64,000 nucleotides of DNA from FEN-1250 sp039918615. GTDB lineage: Bacteria; Gemmatimonadota; Gemmatimonadetes; Gemmatimonadales; Gemmatimonadaceae. Under the pieces are notes generated by a model, which saw only the letters and a list, made by a program, of their open reading frames with translations, had not been told where the DNA came from and did no database searches. The position numbers were made by a program, and so were the translations under genes. Positions 50,244-58,976 of the stretch are shown here, one piece after another. The DNA lies in contig JBDSHG010000024.1 of the NCBI GenBank assembly GCA_039918615.1, positions 12,622-76,621 of the forward strand, given 5' to 3'. Within the stretch, counting starts at the first letter, position 1. Each line of letters starts with the position of its first letter.

Positions 50244-52915
50244 GCGCAGCTGATTTGCGCGCGGCGCCGCTTGCAGGGGGCGCCGCGCGTGCGTCCGGAG
50301 CCCTGCTCGATCCCGCGTCCGTGCGCCGGATCGTGCTGGCGAACGGGCTCACGGTGCTCCTCCGTCATGACGACAGCGCACCCGTCGTCGCCATCGTCAC
50401 GTATGTGCGGGCCGGCTACTTCGACGAAAGCGATGCCGTCGTTGGCATCGCGCACGTGCTCGAACACATGTTTTTCAAAGGCACCACGGCGCGCGCGGTG
50501 GGCGAGATCTCGAAGGAGACCAAGGCCGCCGGCGGCTATCTGAACGCCGGCACGATCTACGATCACACCAGCTATTACACAGTACTCCCCTCGGCCAGCT
50601 TCGCGCGCGGCCTCGACATCCAGCGCGATGCGTACGCGGATTCCGTCATCGATGCGGCAGAGCTCGCGAAGGAGCTCGAGGTGATCATCCAGGAGGCGAA
50701 GCGCAAGGCGGACAACCCGCAGGCGGTCGCCTCCGAGACGCTGTTCGAGCTGCTGCACGATGTGCATCGCGTGCGCCGCTGGCGCATCGGGCGCGAGCCC
50801 GGGCTGCGCCGGCTCACGCGCGACGATCTCGTGGGCTTCTATCGTAATTTCTATCGGCCGCGGCAGACGATTCTGAGCATCGTCGGCGCGATCGACCTCG
50901 ACGATGCGCAGCGCGAGATCGAGAAGCAGTACGGCTCGCTGGCCGATGTTCCGGTGATCGCCAACGTCGGGCCAGCGGAGCCCGAGCATCGCGAGCTGCG
51001 ATACCGCGAGCTCGAGGGCGACATCACGCAGACGCAGCTCTCCTTTGGCTGGCGCACGCCGGGCACACTGCACCCCGACACGCCGCTGCTCGAGCTCGCG
51101 GGCACGATGCTCGGCAGCGGGCGCGGCTCGCGACTCTACCGCGCCGTGCGCGAGCGGAAGCTGGCCACCAGCGTCTCGGCATACGACTACACACCCACCG
51201 AGATCGGCATCTTCGTGATCCACGCCGAGGGTCCGCCGGAGAAGACGGTAGACGCGGCGCGGAATATCTGGGCGCAGCTCGCGGACGTCCGCGCGAACGG
51301 CTTCACCGACGACGAGCTCAATCGCGCGCGGCAGCTGCTCGAGGCGCGCTTCGTTCGGCGGCTCGAAACGATGGAGGGGCAGGCGAACTACCTCGCGGAG
51401 TGGGAGGCGCTCGGCGACTGGCGCATGGGCGAGCGCGATCTCGACCGGCTGATGACGGCGACGGCGGCCGAGGTGACGGACGCCGTGCGCAGGCATCTCG
51501 GTGAGGACTCCGCCGGGGTGATCCTGTATCGGCCGCGCGATGCGGCGCCGATCGCGCGCGACGCGGCAGCCATGCGCGCGGTGCTCGGCGGCACGGGCAC
51601 GGCGCCGTTGGCTGCGGTGCCCGCGCCGAAGCCCGTGGCGCCCGCGCGCGCGGCGCGCGCGACCTTCGAGCGCGAAGAAGGGCGCGTGCGCGTCTATCGC
51701 ACGGCGTCGAACGTGCCGATCCTCGTGCTACGCCGGCCTGGTGCGCCACTCGTGCAGCTCGGCGTGCACATCGCGGGCGGAGCGACGGAAGAGACCGAAG
51801 CGCACGCGGGGCTCACATCGATGCTGACGCGCACATCGGTGAAGGGAACGCGCACGCGCTCCGCGGCGCAGATCGCCGAGGATGGCGAGCTGCTCGGCGG
51901 GTCGGTGAGCGGAGGTACGAGTGCGGAGAGCTTCAGCTGGGGCATCTCGGTCCCCGCGCGCCACACCGCTGCCGCGCTCGAGCTGCTCGCGGATGTCGTG
52001 CAGCACCCCACGCTCGAGCCGTCGGCGCTCGAGACGGAGCGCGCGCTCGCGATCGCGGATCTCGAGATGCTGCGCGACGACATGTACCGGTATCCGCTCC
52101 GCCAGCTCACGGCGGCGGCCTTTGCGGAGCACCCGTACGGCGTGCCGGCGTCGGGCACCGAGGAGTCGCTCGCTACCATCGGCGCGAGCGATGTGCGCGA
52201 GTGGCATGGTGCGCGCGTGCTCGAGGGCGCGAGTGTCATCGCGATCGTGGGCGACGTGGATCCAGACGAGATGGCGGCGCTCGCGGCCGCGCGCTTCGAC
52301 GAGCTGCGGTGGCGTGAGACTGCGCGAATCGAGGCGCCGGAGTGGCCCACTGCGCCAATCATGCGGGCCGAGTCGCGCGACAAGGCGCAGAGCGCGCTCG
52401 CGCTCGCGTTCCCATCGCCATCGCGCTCGGCCGACTCGCGCATCGCGGCCGAGTTGCTCGCGGGAGTGGCGAGCGGCCTCGGTGGACGCTTCTTCGATCA
52501 GCTGCGCGACCGTCAGTCGCTGGCGTACACCGTGAGCGCGTTTACGGCCGAGTGGCGGAACGCGGGGATGTTCATCTCCTACATCGCGACGGGGCCCGAG
52601 AAGGAAGAGATCGCGCGCGCGGGGCTGCTCGCGGAATTCGCGAAGCTGCGCGAAGAGCCGGTGACGGCGGCCGAGCTCGCGCAGGCGCAGGAGTACGCGA
52701 TCGGGACGCACGCGATTCGGTCGCAGAGCGGCGGCGCGCTCCTGGGCGAGCTGATCGATGCGTGGCTGTTCGGCAGCGGACTCGGCGAGATCGACGAGCA
52801 CGATGCGCAAATTCGCCGCGTGACCGCGCGCGAGATGCAGGAGCTCGCGAACATGTACTTCGACGAGAGCAAGCTGGTGCAGTCAGTGATCCGGGGCGCG
52901 GCGCGCAGCGTCTAG
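50240..52915 (+). CDS. Two-domain M16 zinc peptidase (pitrilysin/insulinase family)
   Basis: A protein of about 891 residues containing two M16 half-barrel pairs. The first has the inverted zinc motif H-x-x-E-H in GIAHVLEHMFFKGTTARAVG (about residue 77) and the third ligand Glu in ELEVIIQEAKRKADNPQ about 75 residues later. The second (from about residue 490) begins VPILVLRRPGAPLVQLGVHI and lacks H-x-x-E-H, having GLTSMLTRTSVKGTRT instead, so it is a structural partner; it retains the R-Y loop region FFDQLRDRQSLAYTVSAF. No signal peptide is obvious. Start TTG 50240 overlaps the TPR stop; other starts nearby are possible. Confidence 0.88.
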   Translation: MSAADLRAAPLAGGAARASGALLDPASVRRIVLANGLTVLLRHDDSAPVVAIVTYVRAGYFDESDAVVGIAHVLEHMFFKGTTARAVGEISKETKAAGGYLNAGTIYDHTSYYTVLPSASFARGLDIQRDAYADSVIDAAELAKELEVIIQEAKRKADNPQAVASETLFELLHDVHRVRRWRIGREPGLRRLTRDDLVGFYRNFYRPRQTILSIVGAIDLDDAQREIEKQYGSLADVPVIANVGPAEPEHRELRYRELEGDITQTQLSFGWRTPGTLHPDTPLLELAGTMLGSGRGSRLYRAVRERKLATSVSAYDYTPTEIGIFVIHAEGPPEKTVDAARNIWAQLADVRANGFTDDELNRARQLLEARFVRRLETMEGQANYLAEWEALGDWRMGERDLDRLMTATAAEVTDAVRRHLGEDSAGVILYRPRDAAPIARDAAAMRAVLGGTGTAPLAAVPAPKPVAPARAARATFEREEGRVRVYRTASNVPILVLRRPGAPLVQLGVHIAGGATEETEAHAGLTSMLTRTSVKGTRTRSAAQIAEDGELLGGSVSGGTSAESFSWGISVPARHTAAALELLADVVQHPTLEPSALETERALAIADLEMLRDDMYRYPLRQLTAAAFAEHPYGVPASGTEESLATIGASDVREWHGARVLEGASVIAIVGDVDPDEMAALAAARFDELRWRETARIEAPEWPTAPIMRAESRDKAQSALALAFPSPSRSADSRIAAELLAGVASGLGGRFFDQLRDRQSLAYTVSAFTAEWRNAGMFISYIATGPEKEEIARAGLLAEFAKLREEPVTAAELAQAQEYAIGTHAIRSQSGGALLGELIDAWLFGSGLGEIDEHDAQIRRVTAREMQELANMYFDESKLVQSVIRGAARSV

Positions 52916-52935
52916 CTCTTACGCTTGTCGGTTTC

Positions 52936-52970
52936 TCGTCCGTTCCATTCCGTTTGTTGTCCGTATTTCC
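52936..52970. repeat. Dispersed repeat copy (CCGTTTxTTGTCCGTATxTC)
   Basis: TCGTCCGTTCCATTCCGTTT and the adjoining GTTGTCCGTATTTCC match the complement of the right arm at 59459-59620 (CGTTCCGGTCCGTTTTTTGT then CCGTATCTC). It fills the junction between the convergent M16 and membrane/TIM-barrel-like genes. Confidence 0.6.
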
Positions 52971-53000
52971 CGTTTGCCGCTTCTCAGGCGCGATGCCGAG

Positions 53001-54533
53001 CTACGGCGCCGCATTCTCCGACAGCACCTTGATCGCGCGCGCCACCGTCGCCGCGGCGGGACGCACGCGTCCGCCGGGCGCGCGCAGTCCGATAGGCGTG
53101 CCGTAGTCGCTCGCCTCGAGTACGATGACGCCTTTCACGGCGCGACGGTTCGTCGCCCATGCGAGCGTTCCCCAGATCGCGCTGGCCTGCGCCTCCTCCC
53201 CGTGCGCCATCGGGAAGCCCCCGGCTTCGAGCACCCAGTGTTCCTTCGGCTCGGGGTAGCTGTTGAGCCACGCGTCGGCGATTCGCATGCGCGCGTCGAG
53301 CGTGGCGGCGCCACCGAGCCACGGGAAGAGCGTAAAGCCGATCGCATCGACCGGCGACGCCGGCGCGGCGGCCCAGGCGTAGAGAGCCGAGTCGCGCGCA
53401 CCGAAGCCGCCGATGTGCGCGAGCACGCGCACCTTCGGGCTCGCCTGATGGGCGATCAGCGCGGCGTGACGGAAGTACGAGATCCAGATTGCGATCGGTA
53501 CGCGGCCGAGCGCGCGCGATGCCGAGCCGTTGGGATCGATGGCGGGGACGATGAAGTCCGGATGAAGCGCGCGCACGATGCGCGCGAGATCCGCCGCGCG
53601 CGCATCGAAGTACGCGGCCTGCCGCGCGGGCGCGGGCTTGCGCTCGCCCGAGAGGTCGAGCGCGACGAAGAGCTGGCGGTCGCCGCGTCGGTCGACGAGC
53701 ACGTGCGCGAGCGAATCGAGCGACGCGTTGCTCGTGCCCGCTGGCGTGAGGTAGACCGAGAGGGCCTGCGCGCCGACGGTGTCCGCGAGGTCGAGATCGC
53801 CAACGAGTGCCAGCGGCGGCGGTCCGCTCGAGAGCGTCGGAAAGATCTTGAGTCCGATCGCGAAGTCGCTGTCGGCGCGCTCCGTAAGCCGCTCGTTCGT
53901 GTACGACGCGTAGCTGCGCACGGCGGTCGTGGCCGACGGCACTTCGAGCACGATGAACGTCCCCCAGATCGCCGCGAGCACCGCCACTGCGGTACGCAGC
54001 ACGGTGCCGGCGCCGCGGTGTCCCGGCGTCGGCGGCGCGACGATCGGGATGTGCAGATAGTACGGAAGAAAGAGCGCGAGCGGGCTCGCGGTGTAGGCGA
54101 GCGAGCTTGCATCGGCGGCGGAGAGCATGAGGATCGGCGACGGCACCTCGTAGCCCCGATAGATCGCGTAGCGCGCGACGGCGACGAGCGCGATGATCAC
54201 ATCGTAGGCGACGATCGGCGCACCGATCGGCGGCGCGACGGCTCCGCGCGAGAGCGCGTACGCCGCCTGGATCGCGATGACGATCGTCGTCGCCGGCCAC
54301 ACCCACGCGAGCGTGTAGAGCGCGCGCCCGGTGAGCACCGACGTGCCGACGAGCAGCACCGTGAGCGCGGGGAGGAGCAGCAGCCCGCAGAGCGCGCACA
54401 GAAACGCCATCGTCCGCTGCGTCGACTGCAGCCGCGCGGCGCGACCGGAGATCGTGAGATTCCAGATGATGACGAGCGCAGTGAGGACGAGATGCGCCGT
54501 CGCGAGCTGCGCCGGCGCGAGAAGCGTGTTCAT
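53001..54533 (-). CDS. Polytopic membrane protein with C-terminal TIM-barrel-like domain
   Basis: A 510-residue protein. Residues 1-230 contain about seven hydrophobic segments (for example LVLTALVIIWNLTISG, FLCALCGLLLLPALTVLLVG, IVAYDVIIALVAVARYAIYR). The C-terminal 270 residues are soluble and show strand-helix alternation with DFAIGLKIFPTLSSGPPPLA, DFIVPAIDPNGSASRALGRV, VDAIGFTLFPWLGGAATLDA and HWVLEAGGFPMAHGEEAQAS. The Glu and Asp at strand ends suggest a glycoside-hydrolase-type barrel outside the membrane, but no family is certain. ATG 54533 overlaps the SpeD-like stop as ATGA. Confidence 0.75.
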   Translation of the reverse strand: MNTLLAPAQLATAHLVLTALVIIWNLTISGRAARLQSTQRTMAFLCALCGLLLLPALTVLLVGTSVLTGRALYTLAWVWPATTIVIAIQAAYALSRGAVAPPIGAPIVAYDVIIALVAVARYAIYRGYEVPSPILMLSAADASSLAYTASPLALFLPYYLHIPIVAPPTPGHRGAGTVLRTAVAVLAAIWGTFIVLEVPSATTAVRSYASYTNERLTERADSDFAIGLKIFPTLSSGPPPLALVGDLDLADTVGAQALSVYLTPAGTSNASLDSLAHVLVDRRGDRQLFVALDLSGERKPAPARQAAYFDARAADLARIVRALHPDFIVPAIDPNGSASRALGRVPIAIWISYFRHAALIAHQASPKVRVLAHIGGFGARDSALYAWAAAPASPVDAIGFTLFPWLGGAATLDARMRIADAWLNSYPEPKEHWVLEAGGFPMAHGEEAQASAIWGTLAWATNRRAVKGVIVLEASDYGTPIGLRAPGGRVRPAAATVARAIKVLSENAAP

Positions 54534-54892
54534 CCTCGGCTGCGCGCCTCGCTGCGAATCTCCTTTGGTACGAGCCGGCGCACGAAGACGTCGAGCGCCT
54601 TCTGCAGATCGCGCGTGGCGGGCGCGAGGATGTCGAGCAGGAGCAGCTCGCGGTCCGGGAGCGTGCGCAGCGTGATGTGGCACGCGTCGAGGAAGAGCAC
54701 GGCGGCAACGCCGCCGTCGGGGAGCTGGCGGATGACGGGCGCTCCGATGATCGAAAAGCCGGCCGCGCTTGCGGCGGCGATCAGGAGGCCGGTGAGCGCA
54801 GACGTGTCGCGCAGCGCAGGCGCCGGCACTCCGGTGAGGTCGGCGATGACGTGCGTGAAGGCTCCGCTGCCAGCCGATGCTGCCACGCCCAC
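54530..54892 (-). CDS. SpeD-like protein lacking all catalytic residues
   Basis: About 120 residues that align with S-adenosylmethionine decarboxylase SpeD along their length: GAFTHVIADLTGVPAPALRD, GLLIAAASAAGFSIIGAPVI and GGVAAVLFLDACHITLRTLP. At the self-cleavage site E-S-H-x-x-x-H the protein has A-C-H-I-T-L-R: the pyruvoyl-forming Ser is Cys, the catalytic His is Arg, and the later catalytic Cys is Pro (DILAP). It should neither self-process nor decarboxylate. The start is GTG 54892, three bases after the upstream stop; it is coupled to the membrane-protein gene by a four-base overlap. Confidence 0.65.
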   Translation of the reverse strand: MGVAASAGSGAFTHVIADLTGVPAPALRDTSALTGLLIAAASAAGFSIIGAPVIRQLPDGGVAAVLFLDACHITLRTLPDRELLLLDILAPATRDLQKALDVFVRRLVPKEIRSEARSRG

Positions 54893-54894
54893 TG

Positions 54895-55359
54895 CTAGAA
54901 CATCGACAGCGCGAGGAACGATCGCAGCGAGTCGTTCGTCGACCGCAGCCGTCCGCTCAGCATCCGCACCACTGCCCACAGCACCTTGTACGCGAGCTCG
55001 CGGTTGAACTCGAGCAGCATCTCGAACTCCGAGCGCGAGATCGTCAGCACCGTGGTGCCCCCGTGCGAGATCGCGTCGGTCGAACGCTTGCTCCGGTCGA
55101 ACACCGCCATCTCGCCGAACATTGAGCCGCGCTTGAGCACCGCCAGCGCCTCCTCGCCCGCACCCGGAATCTCCCGGCTGATGCGCACCCCGCCCTCCAC
55201 GATGATGAACAGCCGGTTCCCCGGCTCACCCTCGCGGAAGATGTACTCCCCGGATTCGTAGCTCTTCGATTCGCACAGCTCCGCGATCTTCCCGAGCTCC
55301 TCTGCGGTGAGCGCATTGAAGAGCGGTAGCGGTCGAAGAAGCTCCAGTGTGGCAGACAT
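54895..55359 (-). CDS. Cyclic-nucleotide-binding-domain protein
   Basis: A 154-residue single-domain protein of the CAP/CNB fold without DNA-binding domain. LFNALTAEELGKIAELCESK, then the beta-roll SGEYIFREGEPGNRLFIIVE and the phosphate-binding cassette GSMFGEMAVFDRSKRSTDAI (G-E-x-A plus R) are clear, so it could bind cAMP or c-di-nucleotides. The tail is a helix (VLWAVVRMLSGRLRSTNDSL). It heads a three-gene operon with the SpeD-like and membrane proteins and may act as its sensor. Confidence 0.88.
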   Translation of the reverse strand: MSATLELLRPLPLFNALTAEELGKIAELCESKSYESGEYIFREGEPGNRLFIIVEGGVRISREIPGAGEEALAVLKRGSMFGEMAVFDRSKRSTDAISHGGTTVLTISRSEFEMLLEFNRELAYKVLWAVVRMLSGRLRSTNDSLRSFLALSMF

Positions 55360-55452
55360 GTCTTATGGACGAGCGAGACAGGGTGGATGGTTCTATGTAC
55401 GCACCACGCGATGCGCTGGCAAGCAGCGGCGGTGCGGGCTTAACTTGGGGGC

Positions 55453-55977
55453 GTGCGCCGCCCACCGTTGCTCACCATCCCCAATCTCCTCTCGGCCTCG
55501 CGCTTTCCTCTGGCCGCCGCGTTTCTGGCGACGGACGCGACACCGACGCGAGTCGCGCTCATCGGGGCGGCGTCGCTCACCGATGTGCTCGATGGCTGGC
55601 TCGCCCGGCGCCAGCAAACTACCCGGCTCGGCGCCCTCCTCGATCCGATCGCCGACAAGACCTTCGTGCTGGTCGCGATCTCGGCGTTTCTGATCGCAGG
55701 CGAGCTCTCGACGCTCGACTACTTCATCATCCTCCTCCGCGACTTCGCGACGGCGATCGGATTCCTCGTCGCCTACCTGCTCAAGGGGCTCGACCCGAAG
55801 AACTTCAAGGCGCGGATGTCGGGGAAGGTGGTGACGGTGCTGCAGCTCGCCACCGTGCTCGCGCTGGTGCTGCACTCGCCGCTCCTCCGCCCTCTGGTCT
55901 GGATGGTCGGAGCGGCGTCGGTGTGGGCGATCGTTGACTACACATTGCTGTTGAGCCGCCAGCGCGCGAGCGGATGA
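55453..55977 (+). CDS. CDP-alcohol phosphatidyltransferase (PgsA-like)
   Basis: A 174-residue membrane enzyme. It begins PPLLTIPNLLSASRFPLAAA, then the signature DVLDGWLARRQQTTRLGALL then DPIADK (about residues 44-69), complete for D-x-x-D-G-x-x-A-R-x8-G-x3-D-x3-D. The short N-terminus with T-I-P-N-x-L-S-x-x-R is typical of phosphatidylglycerophosphate synthase, the probable role. Start GTG 55453 suits the N-terminus. It overlaps the next gene by four bases (ATGA) and is distinct from the inositol-type relative at 34603. Confidence 0.85.
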   Translation: MRRPPLLTIPNLLSASRFPLAAAFLATDATPTRVALIGAASLTDVLDGWLARRQQTTRLGALLDPIADKTFVLVAISAFLIAGELSTLDYFIILLRDFATAIGFLVAYLLKGLDPKNFKARMSGKVVTVLQLATVLALVLHSPLLRPLVWMVGAASVWAIVDYTLLLSRQRASG

Positions 55978-56465
55978 CCGCAGCGTGCCGTGTACTCCTC
56001 GCGACTGTCGCGACAGTGCTCGTAGTCGCCTCGCCGGCGCGCGCGCAGGCCCATGCGCAGCGCGTGGAGCCTGAGCTCCGCCTCGACGCTATCCTCTCGC
56101 ACAGGAGCGTCCTCCAGGCCGCCCTCGGCGCCGACATCCCGATCTCGCCAGCCATGCACCTCGAGCTCGCCGCCGGCGCGGGACCATCGCTCGGCGAGCG
56201 CTCGGTGAACGGCGCGAACGTCAGCGCGCGCGGCGATGTCATCGTCCACTTCCTGATCGATCCGCAACACCGCATGCGCTGGTCACCCTACGCTGGCGGC
56301 GGCATTGGCGCGCGCTACGATCGCGGCCCCGGTGACGACTGGCGTGCTGTCGCGATCATTGTGGCCGGAGTGAACGCGCCGAAGTGGAAACACGCGGTGC
56401 CGTTCATCGAGGTGGGGCTGGGCGGCGGCTTCCGGATCGGCGCCGGACTTCGACGCGCGCAGTAG
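55974..56465 (+). CDS. Secreted, probably outer-membrane protein
   Basis: A 163-residue protein with a signal peptide (RVLLATVATVLVVASPARAQ). The mature part has barrel-like strands: VLQAALGADIPISPAMHLEL, RMRWSPYAGGGIGARYDRGP and VPFIEVGLGGGFRIGAGLRR. The pattern fits a small outer-membrane barrel. The start ATG overlaps the PgsA-like stop. Confidence 0.65.
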   Translation: MTAACRVLLATVATVLVVASPARAQAHAQRVEPELRLDAILSHRSVLQAALGADIPISPAMHLELAAGAGPSLGERSVNGANVSARGDVIVHFLIDPQHRMRWSPYAGGGIGARYDRGPGDDWRAVAIIVAGVNAPKWKHAVPFIEVGLGGGFRIGAGLRRAQ

Positions 56466-56486
56466 CGTCGCCCGGATAAACGAAGC

Positions 56487-56510
56487 CCCCACGCCTAAGC
56501 GGAGGGGCGG
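56487..56510. terminator. Weak terminator-like hairpin
   Basis: GCCCC and GGGGC can pair around a 14-base loop, followed by a short GTTTC, between the convergent outer-membrane and 94-residue-protein genes. The stem is short and the T run poor. Confidence 0.3.
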
Positions 56511-56537
56511 TGTTTCAAACTTCAGGTACTTCGGAGA

Positions 56538-56822
56538 TCAGGCTGCGGTCGCTGCGTCGGCGGGCTCACTCTCGATTCGCGACTTCGGCGGCTGCGAGAA
56601 ACGAAGGCCCAGCGTTCGGAGCTCGGTCAGCTCCTCCTTCGTCAGCTCGTGATAGCGATCCCCAAGGTACGCCATTGTTTCGTTGAACCACTCTTCCTGG
56701 TGCTCTGGAGTCGCCTGCGGCACTCCGCACCGAATCACCTGCTGGAACATCTCATCTCGTGCTTGTTCGAACGGCGTTGGAACGCTCACTTCTTTGCGTC
56801 GGGTTCTAATGTTGTTGGCCAT
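56538..56822 (-). CDS. Hypothetical helical protein
   Basis: A 94-residue soluble protein with charged helices (TPFEQARDEMFQQVIRCGVP and EWFNETMAYLGDRYHELTKE). It has one Cys and no recognisable domain. ATG 56822 starts it; the region upstream is AT-richer. Function unknown. Confidence 0.6.
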   Translation of the reverse strand: MANNIRTRRKEVSVPTPFEQARDEMFQQVIRCGVPQATPEHQEEWFNETMAYLGDRYHELTKEELTELRTLGLRFSQPPKSRIESEPADAATAA

Positions 56823-56939
56823 GCATCCTGTTGGGTGTGGAAGTCCTGCAAATATAACGGTTTTCGCTCTGTCTTTCCACTAAAAGGCGCCGTAATTCAT
56901 GCGGTAAGTGCACTAGCAGAGCGCATCGTTCCAGCCGCG

Positions 56940-57698
56940 TCAGACCACTCGCCGAACGAGCTCATCGATCAATTGCGTCAACGTGTCGGGTGACTCCTCG
57001 GGGACGAGTCGAGCCACACCTGGCAACTTGACCAGCACGCTCCCCGGGATCGCTCCCTGGAGTCGCTCGCCCATGCCGCTGTCGAGCCACTGATCGGCCT
57101 CCCCCCAGACTATTGTCGTCGGCACCGCGATGGTCTTGAGCGCGAGATCGGCGACGTCCTCTGCCCGCAGCGCCCTTGCGACCGCGAGGAGGTGCGTAAC
57201 CCCCTCGGAGCCCACGTACGGTGCCAGATAGCGGGCCACGAGCCTCGCCGGCATGCGCTCCCGGTCAGCCACGCTCCCCTCCAGCACCCGCCTGAGCAGC
57301 TGCGCGGCGCCAAGCATCCCCTGCGTCAGCCGGAAGGCGACGCGCGCCGTCTCGCGCTGGACGACCTTCACGTCGCGCGCCGGGCATTCTTCGAAGCCCA
57401 CGCTGTTGATCAGCATGAGCGCGCTCACGCGAGTTGGCCTCGTCACCGCGAGCCGCTGCGCGACGCCACCTCCCGCGTCGATCCCGACCACCACCGCGCG
57501 AGGAATCCTCAGCGCCGTCAGCACCCGGTCGATGTGCTCTGCCTGCGCCGCGATCGAATAGTCGCCGTCGAGCGGACGGTCCGACTCGCCGTAGCCGAGC
57601 AGGTCGAGGGCGAGCGCGGTGTGCCCCGACTCGGCAAGACGCGGCGCGATCGCGCGCCACAGAAAGCTCGATGTCGGGAAGCCGTGGACGAGCAGCAC
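56940..57698 (-). CDS. Alpha/beta hydrolase, start unclear
   Basis: A hydrolase with the oxyanion motif LLVHGFPTSSFLWRAIAPRL, the loop LLGYGESDRPLDGDYSI and the elbow VVGIDAGGGVAQRLAVTRPT near residue 75, where the nucleophile is Asp (G-I-D-A-G) as in haloalkane dehalogenases and epoxide hydrolases; the acid strand VWGEADQWLD follows, and the base His is not obvious (it may be replaced). GTG 57698 is the only usual start but removes the first strands; the frame is open to a TAG at about 57813 and encodes family-like residues there (ALHVERFGHGGHPV), so a CTG or other start is possible. Confidence 0.7.
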   Translation of the reverse strand: MLLVHGFPTSSFLWRAIAPRLAESGHTALALDLLGYGESDRPLDGDYSIAAQAEHIDRVLTALRIPRAVVVGIDAGGGVAQRLAVTRPTRVSALMLINSVGFEECPARDVKVVQRETARVAFRLTQGMLGAAQLLRRVLEGSVADRERMPARLVARYLAPYVGSEGVTHLLAVARALRAEDVADLALKTIAVPTTIVWGEADQWLDSGMGERLQGAIPGSVLVKLPGVARLVPEESPDTLTQLIDELVRRVV

Positions 57699-57924
57699 CG
57701 GGTGACCGCCGTGTCCGAATCGCTCGACGTGCAGGGCGCCGCCGCCGGCCGGTATTCGGAGGATGTCGGCTTGGATGTGTGGCTCCGAATGCGTGGGTGA
57801 AAGAGAAAACTACAGCTTCCGCGAGTTGCTTGCGCAACATCGGACTCCCGGTAGCTTTCGGGAATTCCAGAGCGACGCGCGGAACGGCCGTGTGTGCGGG
57901 CCGTGCACCACACGAGGCAGCAGC

Positions 57925-58230
57925 ATGTCGGATTCAGAAGAAACGTACGACGACAAACGGGCGCGCAAGCTCGAGGCACTCTTGCGCGAGCTGGCCGCGC
58001 GCATCGGTGAGCTGGACACGCGCGGCGAGCTCCTTGGCTATGCCGGTGAGCTGACCAAGCGCATCGGAGACATTCGCAGCGAGCTGTTTCATTACGAAGT
58101 GCGCGCTACATACGACACGCCCGATATCGCGGAAAACCGCCGCATCGTGGACGACGCCCAAAAGAGAAGCGAGAGCCAATGGCAGACAAAGGAGTGGACG
58201 GCGGACGAGGACGACGACCCGGCGTGGTGA
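57925..58230 (+). CDS. Small coiled-coil protein before the DsbA gene
   Basis: A 101-residue acidic/basic helical protein (KRARKLEALLRELAARIGEL, ELTKRIGDIRSELFHYEVRA) with no membrane segment or recognisable domain. ATG 57925 is preceded by a purine-rich GAGGCAGCAGC. Its 3' end overlaps the start of the thioredoxin-fold gene, so the two are translationally linked. Function unknown. Confidence 0.55.
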   Translation: MSDSEETYDDKRARKLEALLRELAARIGELDTRGELLGYAGELTKRIGDIRSELFHYEVRATYDTPDIAENRRIVDDAQKRSESQWQTKEWTADEDDDPAW

Positions 58231-58976
58231 CGAAGTCGCGCGGAAACTCCGCGCAGCGCTTCTACGTCGTGCTCGCGCTCGTGGTCGTCGCAGGTGCGCT
58301 GCTCATCGTCCGCGCCGCGCGCGCGCCGCGTGTGCGCGCGAACGTCACCACCGCGCCCATCACCCCCGCGACGGCCGAGGGTTACCTGCTCGGCAATCCG
58401 AACGCGCCGGTGCAGATCATGGAGTTCGCGGACTTCGAGTGTCCGGCGTGCGGCAACTTCTCCGTCATCACCGAGCCGGACGTCCGCGCGCGAATCGTGA
58501 ATACGGGGCTCGCGAGCTATCGCTTCTTCGACTATCCGCTCCCGATGCACAAGAACACGATGGCGGCATCGAATGCTGCCGCGTGCGCCGCGGATCAGGG
58601 GAAGTTCTGGGAGATGCACGACGCGCTCTTCCGCAATCAGCCCGAGTGGAACGGCGAAGCGACCGACAATCCGAAGAAGATGTTCATGGGCTACGCGAAG
58701 GAGCTCAATCTCAACTCGGACACCTTCGAGAAGTGCCTCGACGCGCAGACGCACCAGCCGCGCATTCTCGCCAACCAGGCCGAGGGCCAGCGCAGAAAGG
58801 TGCAGTCGACGCCGACGTTCGTGATCGGCACGCGCATGATCCCGGGCGCGATGAGCTACGACGTGTTCAAGGCGTACGTCGACAGCGCGACGAAGGAAGC
58901 GCCGGCGGCGAAGGCAGCGCCTGCGGTTCCAGCGTCGCCGAAGGTTGATACCGCCGCAAAGAAGATCATGCAGTGA
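58179..58976 (+). CDS. DsbA-family thiol-disulfide oxidoreductase, membrane-anchored
   Basis: A 265-residue protein with one N-terminal transmembrane segment (VVLALVVVAGALLIVRAAR) and a DsbA-like thioredoxin domain. The active site is MEFADFECPACGNFSVITEP (C-P-A-C, about residue 89), with the conserved cis-proline in VQSTPTFVIGTRMIPGAMSY. It oxidises or isomerises disulfides in the periplasm. A GTG at 58227 overlapping the previous stop as GTGA is an equally likely start and still leaves the membrane segment. The C-terminal 25 residues are Ala/Pro/Lys-rich. It is coupled to VKOR by a GTGA overlap. Confidence 0.9.
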   Translation: MADKGVDGGRGRRPGVVTKSRGNSAQRFYVVLALVVVAGALLIVRAARAPRVRANVTTAPITPATAEGYLLGNPNAPVQIMEFADFECPACGNFSVITEPDVRARIVNTGLASYRFFDYPLPMHKNTMAASNAAACAADQGKFWEMHDALFRNQPEWNGEATDNPKKMFMGYAKELNLNSDTFEKCLDAQTHQPRILANQAEGQRRKVQSTPTFVIGTRMIPGAMSYDVFKAYVDSATKEAPAAKAAPAVPASPKVDTAAKKIMQ

